The notes beneath the pieces are model-generated. The model was not told the origin of the DNA. It searched no databases and saw only the letters and a list, made by a program, of their open reading frames with translations. Position numbers and translations under genes: made by a program. Shown one piece after another: positions 8,244 through 16,098 of a stretch of DNA of 64,000 bases; position 1 is the first letter of the stretch, and each line of letters opens with the position of its first letter. The stretch is from Byssovorax sp. (GTDB taxonomy: Bacteria; Myxococcota_A; Polyangia; Polyangiales; Polyangiaceae): NCBI GenBank assembly GCA_025362495.1, contig JANYGI010000179.1, positions 35,192-99,191 on the forward strand, in the 5' to 3' direction.

Positions 8244-9431
8244 GTGACTGACGATCCGCTCGTTCGCGTGTCTCCGATCGCCTCGGGTCGACTCAAGGTC
8301 TATCTGGGCATGGCCGCCGGCGTCGGGAAGACGGTGGCCATGCTGCGCGAGGGCAAGCGCCTGCAGGCCGACGGGATCGACGTGGTCTGTGGCGTGGTCG
8401 AGACCCACGGTCGGAGCGAGACGATGTCCGAGCTCGAGGGGCTCACGGTGATCCCGCGGCGAACGATTGCCTACCGCGGCGTGCCGCTCACCGAGCTGGA
8501 TCTCGAGGCGGTGCTCGCGCGCCGGCCCGACGTGGCGCTCATCGACGAGCTGGCCCACACCAACGTGCCCGGGAGCCGCCACGAGAAGCGGTATCAGGAC
8601 GTCGACGCGCTCCTCGACGGCGGCATCGACGTGATCGGCACGCTCAACGTGCAGCACCTGGAGAGCCTCCACGATCTCGTGCTCCGCGAGACCGACGTCG
8701 ACGTGCGCGAGCGCGTGCCCGATCGGTTCCTCCACCGCGCCGAGGAGATCGTGGTGATCGATCTGCCGCCGGAGGATCTGCAAGAGCGGCTGCGGCAGGG
8801 GAAGATCTACGCGCCGCAGCGGGTCGAGCGGGCGCTCGGCGGGTTCTTTCGCCTCGACAACCTCACCGCGCTCCGGCAGCTCGCGCTGCGCGAGGTCGCC
8901 AACGCGGTCGAGCTCCGCGCTCGCTCGCAGGTGCAGGCCACGCGGCCCGACGAGGAGAAGACCGCCGCGCCGCCGGTGATCCGCGGGATCGCCGACGCCG
9001 AGCGCGTGCTGGTGTGCATGTCGTCGATCCCCACGGCGACGCGGCGGCTCCTCCGGCGCGGCGCGCGGCTCGCGGGGGGCCTCAACAGCACCTGGTTCGT
9101 CGCTTACGTGCGCACGCCGGGCGAGACGCCGCAACGGATCGACACCGCGGCGCTGCGCTCGCTCGCCGACAACATCACGCTCGCGAAAGAGCTCGGCGCG
9201 GAGGTCGTGCGCCTCGAGGGGACCGACGTCGCCGAGGCGCTGGCGCGCTTCGCCCGCGAGCGCCGGATCACCCACGCCGTGTTCGGTCGGACGCGCCGGC
9301 CCGCGTGGCACGAGCGCATCCGCGGCTCGGTGCTCGACCGCTTCATGCGCCTCGCGCCGAGCGTCGACGTGCTCGTGGTGGGGATCGAGCCCGGGGCCGA
9401 TCCCGACGCGTCGGGCGAGGGCGCGTCATGA
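8244..9431 (+). CDS. KdpD N-terminal sensor module without membrane or kinase domains
   Basis: A 395-residue protein with a GTG start (an upstream ATG in another frame is stopped at once). It contains only the cytoplasmic N-terminal part of KdpD: the Walker-like GMAAGVGKT (about 26-34), ETHGRSET, LIDELAHTNVPGSRHEKR and TLNVQHLESL motifs to about residue 225, then a universal-stress-protein-like domain (about 250-385; VLVCMSSIPTATRRLL, FGRTRRPAWHER). Normal KdpD continues with four membrane helices, a GAF-like region and a histidine kinase, all absent. In KdpD this part modulates kinase/phosphatase activity and binds nucleotide or c-di-AMP. Its stop overlaps the next ATG (ATGA), so translation is coupled. 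It probably passes the potassium signal to a separate kinase. Confidence 0.9.
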   Translation: MTDDPLVRVSPIASGRLKVYLGMAAGVGKTVAMLREGKRLQADGIDVVCGVVETHGRSETMSELEGLTVIPRRTIAYRGVPLTELDLEAVLARRPDVALIDELAHTNVPGSRHEKRYQDVDALLDGGIDVIGTLNVQHLESLHDLVLRETDVDVRERVPDRFLHRAEEIVVIDLPPEDLQERLRQGKIYAPQRVERALGGFFRLDNLTALRQLALREVANAVELRARSQVQATRPDEEKTAAPPVIRGIADAERVLVCMSSIPTATRRLLRRGARLAGGLNSTWFVAYVRTPGETPQRIDTAALRSLADNITLAKELGAEVVRLEGTDVAEALARFARERRITHAVFGRTRRPAWHERIRGSVLDRFMRLAPSVDVLVVGIEPGADPDASGEGAS

Positions 9432-10402
9432 GCCGGCGGCTCCTGGTGATCGAGCCCGACGTGGGCAGCCGCGCGATGATGGAGCGCGCGCTGGCGACCC
9501 TCGGTTTCGTGGCAGAAACAACTGCCACGGTTCACGACGCGCGCGCGTGCCTCGACGCGGGCGCGATCGAGGTGGCGATCGTCGACGAGCTCGCGGGCGG
9601 GCGCGGGCTGCTCGACGAGGTGCGGTGGCTGCGCGCGCGGCACCCGTCGTTGCCGGTGATCGTGACGGGCACGCGGCTCGCGAAGCCCACGCTGGAAGAG
9701 ATGCTGCGCGTCGGCGCGGCCGAGGCGCTGCGCAAGCCGTTCACGCCGACCGAGCTGCGCGAGGCGGTGGCCCGCGCCGTCGCCCGCGCCGGCGCGCTCC
9801 ACCCGGAGGCGCTGGAGTACGCCGCGGCCCTCGGGATCGCGCGCGAGGCGATCGCCGCGGGGCGCCCTGGCGCGGCCGCGCCGGCCCTCGCGCGCGCCCA
9901 GGCCGCGTCGCCGCTCGACGCGGAAGCGATGGCGATGCGCGCGCTGCTGGCCGAGCTCGACGGTCGCGACGCCGACGCCGATCGCGGCTACCGCGCGGCG
10001 ATCGCGCTCCGTCAGGACGAGGACGGCGTGCCGCCCGATCCGTTCGAGGGGCTGGCTCGCCTCGCCGCCTACGACGGCGCGCGGCCGACCGTGGGGTTCA
10101 CGGAAGCCCGCAAATCACAGTCGATCTGGCTCGTCACTGATCCCATCCACGAGCTCGCGGGAGGGCCGCCCGGCGGCGAGGCGCGGGGCATCGTGCTGAT
10201 TCCGCTCGGCCTCCCGACGAGCGGCACGGGCGCTCTCTACCTGCGTGAAGGCCCTGGCCCGCGCGCGTTCGCGCTGATGGCCGGCGCGGCGCGCGAGGGG
10301 GCGGTGGCGGCCGCGAGCGCGCGGCTCGGCGGCGGCAAGCTCCTCGGCGGCGAGGCGACGCGGCAGCGGATCGATCTCGAGCGCGCCGAGGCGCTGCGAT
10401 GA
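9428..10402 (+). CDS. Receiver-domain protein with an unrecognised C-terminal domain
   Basis: 324 residues. Residues about 1-120 are a response-regulator receiver with the acidic pair (VIEPD), the phospho-acceptor Asp (AIVDEL), Thr (VIVTGT) and Lys (ALRKPFT) all present. Residues about 125-220 are Ala-rich helices resembling TPR units (GRPGAAAPALARAQAASP, ALLAELDGRDADADRGYRAA). Residues about 235-324 are a globular region I do not recognise (FTEARKSQSIWLV, GIVLIPLGLPTSGTGALYL). There is no DNA-binding or enzymatic output. It overlaps both neighbours by 4 bp (ATGA). A phosphate-sharing or scaffold role between KdpD module and kinase is inference. Confidence 0.75.
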   Translation: MSRRLLVIEPDVGSRAMMERALATLGFVAETTATVHDARACLDAGAIEVAIVDELAGGRGLLDEVRWLRARHPSLPVIVTGTRLAKPTLEEMLRVGAAEALRKPFTPTELREAVARAVARAGALHPEALEYAAALGIAREAIAAGRPGAAAPALARAQAASPLDAEAMAMRALLAELDGRDADADRGYRAAIALRQDEDGVPPDPFEGLARLAAYDGARPTVGFTEARKSQSIWLVTDPIHELAGGPPGGEARGIVLIPLGLPTSGTGALYLREGPGPRAFALMAGAAREGAVAAASARLGGGKLLGGEATRQRIDLERAEALR

Positions 10403-11085
10403 AGCGCCGTGAACCGCCGGCCGCCGCGGCCACGCTCGATCTCGCGCACGCGCTCCGCACCCCGCTGACGTCGCTCTCGCTCGGCCTCGGGCTGCTCGAC
10501 GAGGGCGCCCTCGGGCCGCTCACGGCGACCCAGCGCGACGTGGTGCGCGCGCTCGTCGCCGACGCGGCGCGCCTCGCCATCCTCGTCGACGGGGACCTCC
10601 AGACCGATCGCCTCGGCGTCTACGCCGGGCCCATCGATCGCGTGCCGCTCGATCTCGCCGAGCTGCTCCGCGCGGCCGCTCTGCCGATCGCCGCGCAGGC
10701 CGCGGACAAGGGGGTTCACCTCGCGTCCACGCTGGCACCCAGCGTTGACGTCGTCGTCGATCCGGTCAAGCTCGCGTGGGTGGCGACCAGCCTGCTCGGC
10801 AGCGCGCTCCGCCACTCGCCCCCGGGCGCGACGATCGAGCTCGAGCTCGGCTTCGACGACGGCGAGGCGCGGTTCGTCGTCCACGATCGGGGGCCGGGCC
10901 TCTCGGCCGAGGCCGCCGCGAGGATCTTCGATCGCGCGGCCGGGCGAGGGCTATTCCTCGCCCGCGAGATTGTGGAAGCCCATGGGGGTAGCATCGCGGT
11001 GCGGTCGATCGAAGGTCAGGGCTCATCGTTCGAGGTGAGGCTGCCAAGAGCCGGGAGAGATGGGCGAAATGGGCAAGAAGGGTGA
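10399..11085 (+). CDS. Small soluble histidine kinase lacking the N-box asparagines
   Basis: 228 residues without membrane helices or sensor domain: essentially a kinase core. The H-box is LAHALRTPLTSL with His17. The ATP-binding domain has G1 (DRGPGL) and G2 (GRGLFLAREIVEAHGGS). The N-box reads TSLLGSALRHSPPG, with Ser131 and Ser135 where kinases normally have Asn, the second being the magnesium ligand. It may be weakly active, a phosphatase or a phosphotransfer protein. It overlaps the receiver gene by 4 bp and the sigma-54 activator gene by 26 bp. It probably stands in for the kinase domain missing from the KdpD module. Confidence 0.85.
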   Translation: MKRREPPAAAATLDLAHALRTPLTSLSLGLGLLDEGALGPLTATQRDVVRALVADAARLAILVDGDLQTDRLGVYAGPIDRVPLDLAELLRAAALPIAAQAADKGVHLASTLAPSVDVVVDPVKLAWVATSLLGSALRHSPPGATIELELGFDDGEARFVVHDRGPGLSAEAAARIFDRAAGRGLFLAREIVEAHGGSIAVRSIEGQGSSFEVRLPRAGRDGRNGQEG

Positions 11086-12424
11086 TGTTCGGGTCCTCGT
11101 CGTCGATGACGAGGAGAGCATCCGGCGGATGCTGCGGCTCTGCCTCGAGGGCGCTGGCTACCGGGTGACGCTCGCGCCGAGCGGCGAGGCGGCCGTCGCA
11201 GCTGCGAAGCGCGCGCCGCCGGATCTGGCGCTCGTCGATCTCCGCCTCGGCGGCATGGACGGCATCGCCGTCACCCGCGCGCTCGCGCAGGAGGTGCCGA
11301 CGACGGCGGTGGTGATCATGACGGCCTACGCCACCATCGACAACGCCGTCGACGCCATGCGCGCGGGCGCGACCGACTACCTGCCGAAGCCCTTCACGCC
11401 GGCGCAGGTGCTGCACGCGGTGCGAAAGTCCGTGGAGTCGGCGCGGCTGCGATCCGATCTCGCCGAGCTCAAGGGGACGACGGCGCGCGGCGTACGCCCG
11501 CGCTTCGAGACGAAGAGCGCCGCGCTCCGCGAAGCGCTGACGGTCGCGGGGCGCGTGGCGATGACCGACGCGACGGTGCTCCTGCTCGGCGAGACCGGGA
11601 CCGGCAAGGGCGTGCTCGCGCGGCACATCCACAGCCTCTCGCCCCGGAGCGAGCGCCCGTTCGTCACCGTCAACTGCGCGGTGATCTCGCCGACGCTGAT
11701 CGAGAACGAGCTCTTCGGCCACGCGCGCGGCGCGTTCACCGGGGCCGAGGGCGCGCGCGTCGGGCACGTCGAGGCGGCGGGCACGGGCACGCTCTTCCTC
11801 GACGAGGTCGGCGATCTGCCGCGCGAGGCGCAGGGCAAGCTCCTGCGGCTGCTCGAGGAGCACGAGTACGTGCGCGTCGGCGACACCGAGGCGCGCCGCG
11901 CCGACGCCCGCGTCATCGCCGCGACCCACCGCGATCTCCGCGCCGCCGTGGCCGCCGGATCGTTCCGCGAAGACTTGTTTTACCGGCTCGACGTCGTCTC
12001 GCTGCGGATGCCGTCGCTGCGCGATCGCCGCGAGGACATCGCCGATCTCGCCGCGACGATCGTCGAGGATCTCTCCGCGCAGCACCGCCGCGACGCGCTC
12101 CGGCTGACCGAGCCGACGATCGCCGCGCTGATGGCCTACGGGTGGCCCGGCAACCTGCGCGAGCTCGTCAACGTGCTCGAGCGCGCGGTGATCCTCTCGA
12201 CGGGGAGCGAGATCACCCCGGATCTCCTGCCGGAAGAGCTGCGATCGTTCGCGCCGACGCGCGCGCCGGTGAGCGACGAGGGCGAGTCGCTCGAGGCCGC
12301 CGAGCGCCGCCACATCGCCGCGGTGCTCGCCCGCCATGCCACGCTCGACTCGGCCGCCAAGGCGCTGGGCGTCGACCCGTCCACCCTCTATCGCAAGCGC
12401 GAACGCTACGGGCTCAAAGGATGA
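11060..12424 (+). CDS. NtrC-family sigma-54-dependent response regulator of the kdp locus
   Basis: 454 residues. Receiver at about 8-125 (VVDDEES; phospho-Asp in LALVDLRLGG; Lys in YLPKPF). AAA+ domain at about 150-385 with Walker A GETGTGKGVLA, GAFTGA (sigma-54 contact loop), Walker B TLFLDEVGDLP, and the arginine-finger region FREDLFYRLD. C-terminal Fis-type helix-turn-helix (SAAKALGVDPSTLYRKRERYG). It occupies the place of KdpE, which is an OmpR-type regulator using sigma-70. The start lies inside the preceding kinase gene (26-bp overlap); Met at 11069 is equally possible. Its stop overlaps the next ATG. It should activate the -24/-12 promoters at 7731-7746 and 7879-7894. Confidence 0.93.
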   Translation: MGEMGKKGDVRVLVVDDEESIRRMLRLCLEGAGYRVTLAPSGEAAVAAAKRAPPDLALVDLRLGGMDGIAVTRALAQEVPTTAVVIMTAYATIDNAVDAMRAGATDYLPKPFTPAQVLHAVRKSVESARLRSDLAELKGTTARGVRPRFETKSAALREALTVAGRVAMTDATVLLLGETGTGKGVLARHIHSLSPRSERPFVTVNCAVISPTLIENELFGHARGAFTGAEGARVGHVEAAGTGTLFLDEVGDLPREAQGKLLRLLEEHEYVRVGDTEARRADARVIAATHRDLRAAVAAGSFREDLFYRLDVVSLRMPSLRDRREDIADLAATIVEDLSAQHRRDALRLTEPTIAALMAYGWPGNLRELVNVLERAVILSTGSEITPDLLPEELRSFAPTRAPVSDEGESLEAAERRHIAAVLARHATLDSAAKALGVDPSTLYRKRERYGLKG

Positions 12425-14268
12425 AGCGCTTCCGCAGCTCGCTCCGCACGCGGCTCCGCCTCGGCCTCGGCGCGATGGTGCTGGCGCTGGCGGTCCTCTC
12501 GGTCGCCGCGGTGCTCTCGCTCGATCGCCTCGGCGGCGCCGTCGCCACGATCCTCCGCGAGAACTACGCGTCGGTCATCCTCTGCGAGCAGATGAAAGAG
12601 GCGCTCGAGCGCCAGGACTCCGCGGCGCTGTTCGCGGCCGTCGGCCACGAGGGCATCGCCGATCCGATGCTCGACGAGAACCGCCGCAGCTTCGAGGTCG
12701 CGTTCACGCGCGAGTCCGACAACCTCACCGTGCCCGGCGAGGCCGAGCTGGTGCGCGAGATCGGCGAGCTCTACCGCGAGTACGTCACCACCGTCGACCG
12801 CGTGTTCAGGAGCCCGAAAGAGGGTCGATCCGACGCCTATTTTCGCGAGCTCCTGCCCCGCTTCACCACGATCAAGGATCGCGTTCAGAACGTGCTCCGC
12901 CTCAACCAGAGCAGCATGGAGAACGCCGATCAGGCCGCCAAGCAGCTCGCTCGACGCACGGTGCGCACCGCCATCCTCGTCAGCGTGTCGGCGGTGCTGT
13001 TCGCGCTGTGGTTCGCTTGGCGCCTGCCGCGCTCGATCACGCGGCCGATCGAGGGGCTCACGCGCTCGGCGCGGGCCGTCGGCGAGGGCAACCTCGACGT
13101 GGTGGTCGAGGAGCCCGACGTGACCGAGCTCGCGGCCCTCGCGCTCGCCTTCACGCGGATGACGGCCCGCCTGCGCGCGTACCGCGAGAGCTCGCTCGGC
13201 GAGCTGCTCGCGGCGAAGGATCTCGCGCGATCGACGCTCGAGTGCATGCTCGATCCCGTCGTGGTCTGGGGCCGTGACGGCGCCGCGCTGCTCGCGAACG
13301 AGGCCGCCACGCAGGCCTTCGGCATCGAGGCCGGCACGGCGGACGAGCTGCGATCTTCGGGCCGCCCCGTCCCCGAGGCCATCACCATCGCGCGCGACGA
13401 GGTCTTCGCGACGGGCCTCCCGGTGCTCCCGCGGAGCCTCGCCGAGGCCATGCCGCGGCACGCTCCCGGGGGTGATCGTCACTACCTGGTGCGCGCCGCG
13501 CCGCTGCGATCCGCGCCCGGCGAGCCCGCCGGCGCGATCGTCGTCGCGCAGGACGTCACCCGCTTCCGCCGCATCGACGAGCTCAAGAGCGATCTGGTCG
13601 CGACGGTGAGCCACGAGTTCAAGACGCCGCTCACCTCGCTCCGGATGGCGACGCACCTGCTGCTCGAGCCCGGCATGGGCGAGCTCTCCGACGCGCAGCG
13701 CGAGATCGTCACCACCGCCCGCGACGACACCGAGCGCCTCCGCGCCATGGTCGAGGATCTGCTCGACGTCGTGCGGATCGAGGCCGAGGCCGGCGCGCTC
13801 CATCGCGTCGCGGTCGAGCCATTCGGGCTGCTCTGCGAGGTGGCCGACGCGCACCGTACCGTGGCGCGCGACAAGGGCGTGATCATCGAGGTCGCGTCCG
13901 TCGACGCGCCGGGGCTGGTCAGCCTCGATCCGGAGCGGGTGGCGATCGCGCTCGCCAACCTCGTGGCGAACGCCATCCGTCACACGCCCGCGGGCGGCGT
14001 GATCAAGCTCGCCGCGACGCGCGACCGGGCCGCGCTCCGCGTGGTGGTGACCGATACCGGCGATGGCATCGATCCCGCGTTTCTACCGCGTATTTTCGAG
14101 CGTTCGGTCTCGCTCGGCGAGCCGGCGAAGGGCGAGCCGCCGCGACACGGCCTCGGCCTGGCGATCGCCAAGGAGATCGCCGTGCAGCACGGCGGCGAGA
14201 TCCTCGCGGCGAGCGAGCAGGGCCACGGCAGCGTGTTCACGCTGGTGATCCCGCTCGTAGAAAACTGA
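12421..14268 (+). CDS. Membrane sensor histidine kinase with HAMP and PAS-like domains
   Basis: 615 residues. TM1 at about 15-38, a periplasmic helical domain at about 40-180, TM2 at about 181-200, HAMP at about 200-255 (RSITRPIEGLTRSARAVGEGNL), a PAS-like domain at about 275-385, and a kinase core with VSHEFKTPLTSLRM (His398), an intact N-box (ANLVANAIRHTPAGG) and GDGID / HGLGLAIAKEI. This is the only complete kinase of the operon and the last gene, coupled to the sigma-54 activator by a 4-bp overlap. The layout resembles KinB-type kinases paired with NtrC-like regulators. It is the likeliest phosphate donor to the activator. Confidence 0.9.
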   Translation: MKRFRSSLRTRLRLGLGAMVLALAVLSVAAVLSLDRLGGAVATILRENYASVILCEQMKEALERQDSAALFAAVGHEGIADPMLDENRRSFEVAFTRESDNLTVPGEAELVREIGELYREYVTTVDRVFRSPKEGRSDAYFRELLPRFTTIKDRVQNVLRLNQSSMENADQAAKQLARRTVRTAILVSVSAVLFALWFAWRLPRSITRPIEGLTRSARAVGEGNLDVVVEEPDVTELAALALAFTRMTARLRAYRESSLGELLAAKDLARSTLECMLDPVVVWGRDGAALLANEAATQAFGIEAGTADELRSSGRPVPEAITIARDEVFATGLPVLPRSLAEAMPRHAPGGDRHYLVRAAPLRSAPGEPAGAIVVAQDVTRFRRIDELKSDLVATVSHEFKTPLTSLRMATHLLLEPGMGELSDAQREIVTTARDDTERLRAMVEDLLDVVRIEAEAGALHRVAVEPFGLLCEVADAHRTVARDKGVIIEVASVDAPGLVSLDPERVAIALANLVANAIRHTPAGGVIKLAATRDRAALRVVVTDTGDGIDPAFLPRIFERSVSLGEPAKGEPPRHGLGLAIAKEIAVQHGGEILAASEQGHGSVFTLVIPLVEN

Positions 14269-14298
14269 GCTAGCGCATTTTTGAGCAAGCTCATTTTT
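14266..14298. terminator. Possible weak intrinsic terminator after the kdp regulatory operon
   Basis: TGAGC (14266-14270, including the stop codon) or TGAGC (14282-14286) can pair with GCTCA (14289-14293), followed by TTTTT (14294-14298). The stem is only 5 bp. The genes on either side converge here. Confidence 0.35.
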
Positions 14299-14350
14299 CC
14301 CGGTGCTCCGCCCGCGCCGATCACCCCCTCGGCGCCGGCTGAGCGGGCGG

Positions 14351-14815
14351 TCACTCCACGGCGCGACGCGGGCGAACCTCCAGGGAGACGGCGACTTCGG
14401 CGCGGCTCCCCGCCGCGCTCGAGAAGCGCTGCTCCGCCACGATCCGCTCGATGCAGAGGCGCGCCCGCTCGTCCTTGAGCGTCGTCTTCGATCCCTCGAC
14501 CAGCGTGCCCACGGCCCCGTCGTGCTCGAGCGGAAACGAGATCGCCACGACGCCCGGCGCCGTCTTGTCGTCGACGCACTCGAGCAGGCTCGTCTCGGCG
14601 TCGCGCAGCACCGAGCGCACGCCCTGCGAATCGATGGTCGGATCGGTCGCGAGATCGCTCACCACCACGCGCATCGTCGGCCCCGACGGGCTCGCGGGCC
14701 GCGCCGGGACGGGCACCGACACCGGGCCTTCGTCGCGTCGATCCTTGCCACACCCGCTGATCACGAGCGCGAGGCATGCTCCGGCGACCACGCCGACCCG
14801 GGCCGCGCGCCTCAT
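14351..14815 (-). CDS. Small lipoprotein of unknown function
   Basis: 154 residues from ATG 14815. The signal ends in a lipobox (LVISGC, Cys near residue 21), then a Pro/Ser spacer (VPARPASPSGP). The mature domain has conserved-looking Cys in LLECVDD and RLCIERIV and the strand PGVVAISFPLEHDGAVGT. This layout (paired Cys, a strand, a final VAVSLEV) resembles the AgmX/TonB-C-like domain of the protein at 15484-16098, but more weakly. Its start overlaps the stop of the upstream Cys-rich gene (ATGA), so they are co-translated. Confidence 0.75.
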   Translation of the reverse strand: MRRAARVGVVAGACLALVISGCGKDRRDEGPVSVPVPARPASPSGPTMRVVVSDLATDPTIDSQGVRSVLRDAETSLLECVDDKTAPGVVAISFPLEHDGAVGTLVEGSKTTLKDERARLCIERIVAEQRFSSAAGSRAEVAVSLEVRPRRAVE

Positions 14816-15357
14816 TGCCCGACCACCAGCTGCCCCTGATCGTCGCAGTACGCGACGGCGGACCAGCTCTTCCCGTTCGCTTGCATCGGATCCTGAATGC
14901 ACAGGTAGAAGTCGGTGCAGCCGGACAGACAGACTGTCTCCGCGCACGCGGAGTCCGTCACGGCGACGGGGCAATCCGGGGCCTCGAGATCAGGCTGACA
15001 GCCAATCGCTTCGCCGGCGTGCGAGAGCATGACCGGCGTGCAGGCCGCATCCGCTTCCGCGCCGCCGTCGACAGGATGCACGCCGCCGTCACCACCGGCG
15101 TCGCCGCCTTTGCCGCCGTCCGCCGAGCAGTCGACCGCCAGCGTCCATTTTCCCTCGACGCAGTCGTAGAGGCCCGCGCAGATCGACTCGTCGCAGGTGC
15201 CGCCGCGACCGAGTGGACAGCCGTTCGCGGGGATCTCGCCGCACAGCTTCAGCGGATCGCCGTCGTTGCAGCCCGCGGCGTGCAGCGTGGCGAAGGCCGG
15301 CGCAGAGGCTGCGACGACCGCGACGACCGCGGCGCGAACCAAGCGCATCGCTCTCAT
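14812..15357 (-). CDS. Cys-rich secreted protein of unknown function
   Basis: 181 residues from ATG 15357, or 178 from Met at 15348. After a signal peptide (AAVVAVVAASAPAFA) the mature chain carries about 14 Cys in spaced pairs (CNDGDPLKLC, CPLGRGGTC, CAGLYDC, CAETVCLSGC) and a Gly/Asp linker (DGGKGGDAGGDGG). The pattern suggests a disulfide-bonded extracytoplasmic protein of the kind common in myxobacteria. No enzymatic motif is seen. Co-translated with the following lipoprotein. Confidence 0.75.
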   Translation of the reverse strand: MRAMRLVRAAVVAVVAASAPAFATLHAAGCNDGDPLKLCGEIPANGCPLGRGGTCDESICAGLYDCVEGKWTLAVDCSADGGKGGDAGGDGGVHPVDGGAEADAACTPVMLSHAGEAIGCQPDLEAPDCPVAVTDSACAETVCLSGCTDFYLCIQDPMQANGKSWSAVAYCDDQGQLVVGQ

Positions 15358-15483
15358 CGGCGAACGTCTAGCACGAGCGGCGAGAGGGCGGCTCACGGGG
15401 TTTCCACGTGGCGCGTTCCACGTTTCCGGAGCGTCGCCGCTTTCGCCGCGCGGGCGGCGGCAAACACGATTACCATCCGCGGC

Positions 15484-16098
15484 ATGCGTGCTTGTGCCAC
15501 CGCCAATGCCGTCCTCGCGGGGCTCGCGCTCGGAGCCTTCGGCTTCGCCGCGTGCTCCAGCGGACAGGCCCCCTCCCCGCCCGCGACCCCGACCTCGGAG
15601 ACCACCGTCACGACGGTCGCCCCGCTCTTCGCGCCCCCTCCGCCGACGCCCGAGGCCAGGCTCAAGGCCGCGCCGCACTCGACCGCGGACTGCAAGCAGG
15701 TGCTGAGCGACATCACCAACGCCGTGCCCGACGGCGGCGTCGTGATGAACAACGCGATGACCGCGGGTGACGCGGGCCACAGCGATCGCTTCCAGTCGGT
15801 CGCCGACCTGATCAAATCGAAGAACGACGGCTACCGCTGCTGCTTCGATCTCTGGGCGCGCAAGCACCCCGAGGCCGCCGGGAAAGAGCTCCCGATCAAG
15901 GTGCAGTGGAACCTCAAGCCCGACGGCACGCTCGACAGCGCCGAGGTCGACAAGTCCGCGAGCCAGCTCGACGAGCCCGAGGTGTCGAGCTGCATGGTCG
16001 ACATCTCGAAGACGCTCACGTACCCTCCGTCGCCGAGCGGCAAGCTCACCAAGTTCACCTACGTCTTCCAGTTCAAGGTCCGTCACCAGGCTCCGTGA
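15484..16098 (+). CDS. Lipoprotein with AgmX/PglI (TonB-C-like) C-terminal domain
   Basis: 204 residues. The lipobox FGFAAC puts the lipidated Cys near residue 24; a Pro/Thr linker follows to about residue 55. The C-terminal 100 residues match the pattern of the AgmX/PglI C-terminal domain: paired Cys (YRCCFDL), a strand with KPDGTLDSAEV, then SSCMVDISKTLTYPPSPSGKLT. That domain is found in gliding-motility and envelope proteins of myxobacteria. The stop overlaps the next gene's GTG. A role in an envelope-spanning complex is inference. Confidence 0.75.
   Translation: MRACATANAVLAGLALGAFGFAACSSGQAPSPPATPTSETTVTTVAPLFAPPPPTPEARLKAAPHSTADCKQVLSDITNAVPDGGVVMNNAMTAGDAGHSDRFQSVADLIKSKNDGYRCCFDLWARKHPEAAGKELPIKVQWNLKPDGTLDSAEVDKSASQLDEPEVSSCMVDISKTLTYPPSPSGKLTKFTYVFQFKVRHQAP

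Noticed and set aside
12421..14268. Reading the membrane kinase as the missing KdpD C-terminal half
   Set aside because: Its periplasmic domain plus HAMP plus PAS-like layout is not that of KdpD, which has four closely spaced helices and no HAMP.
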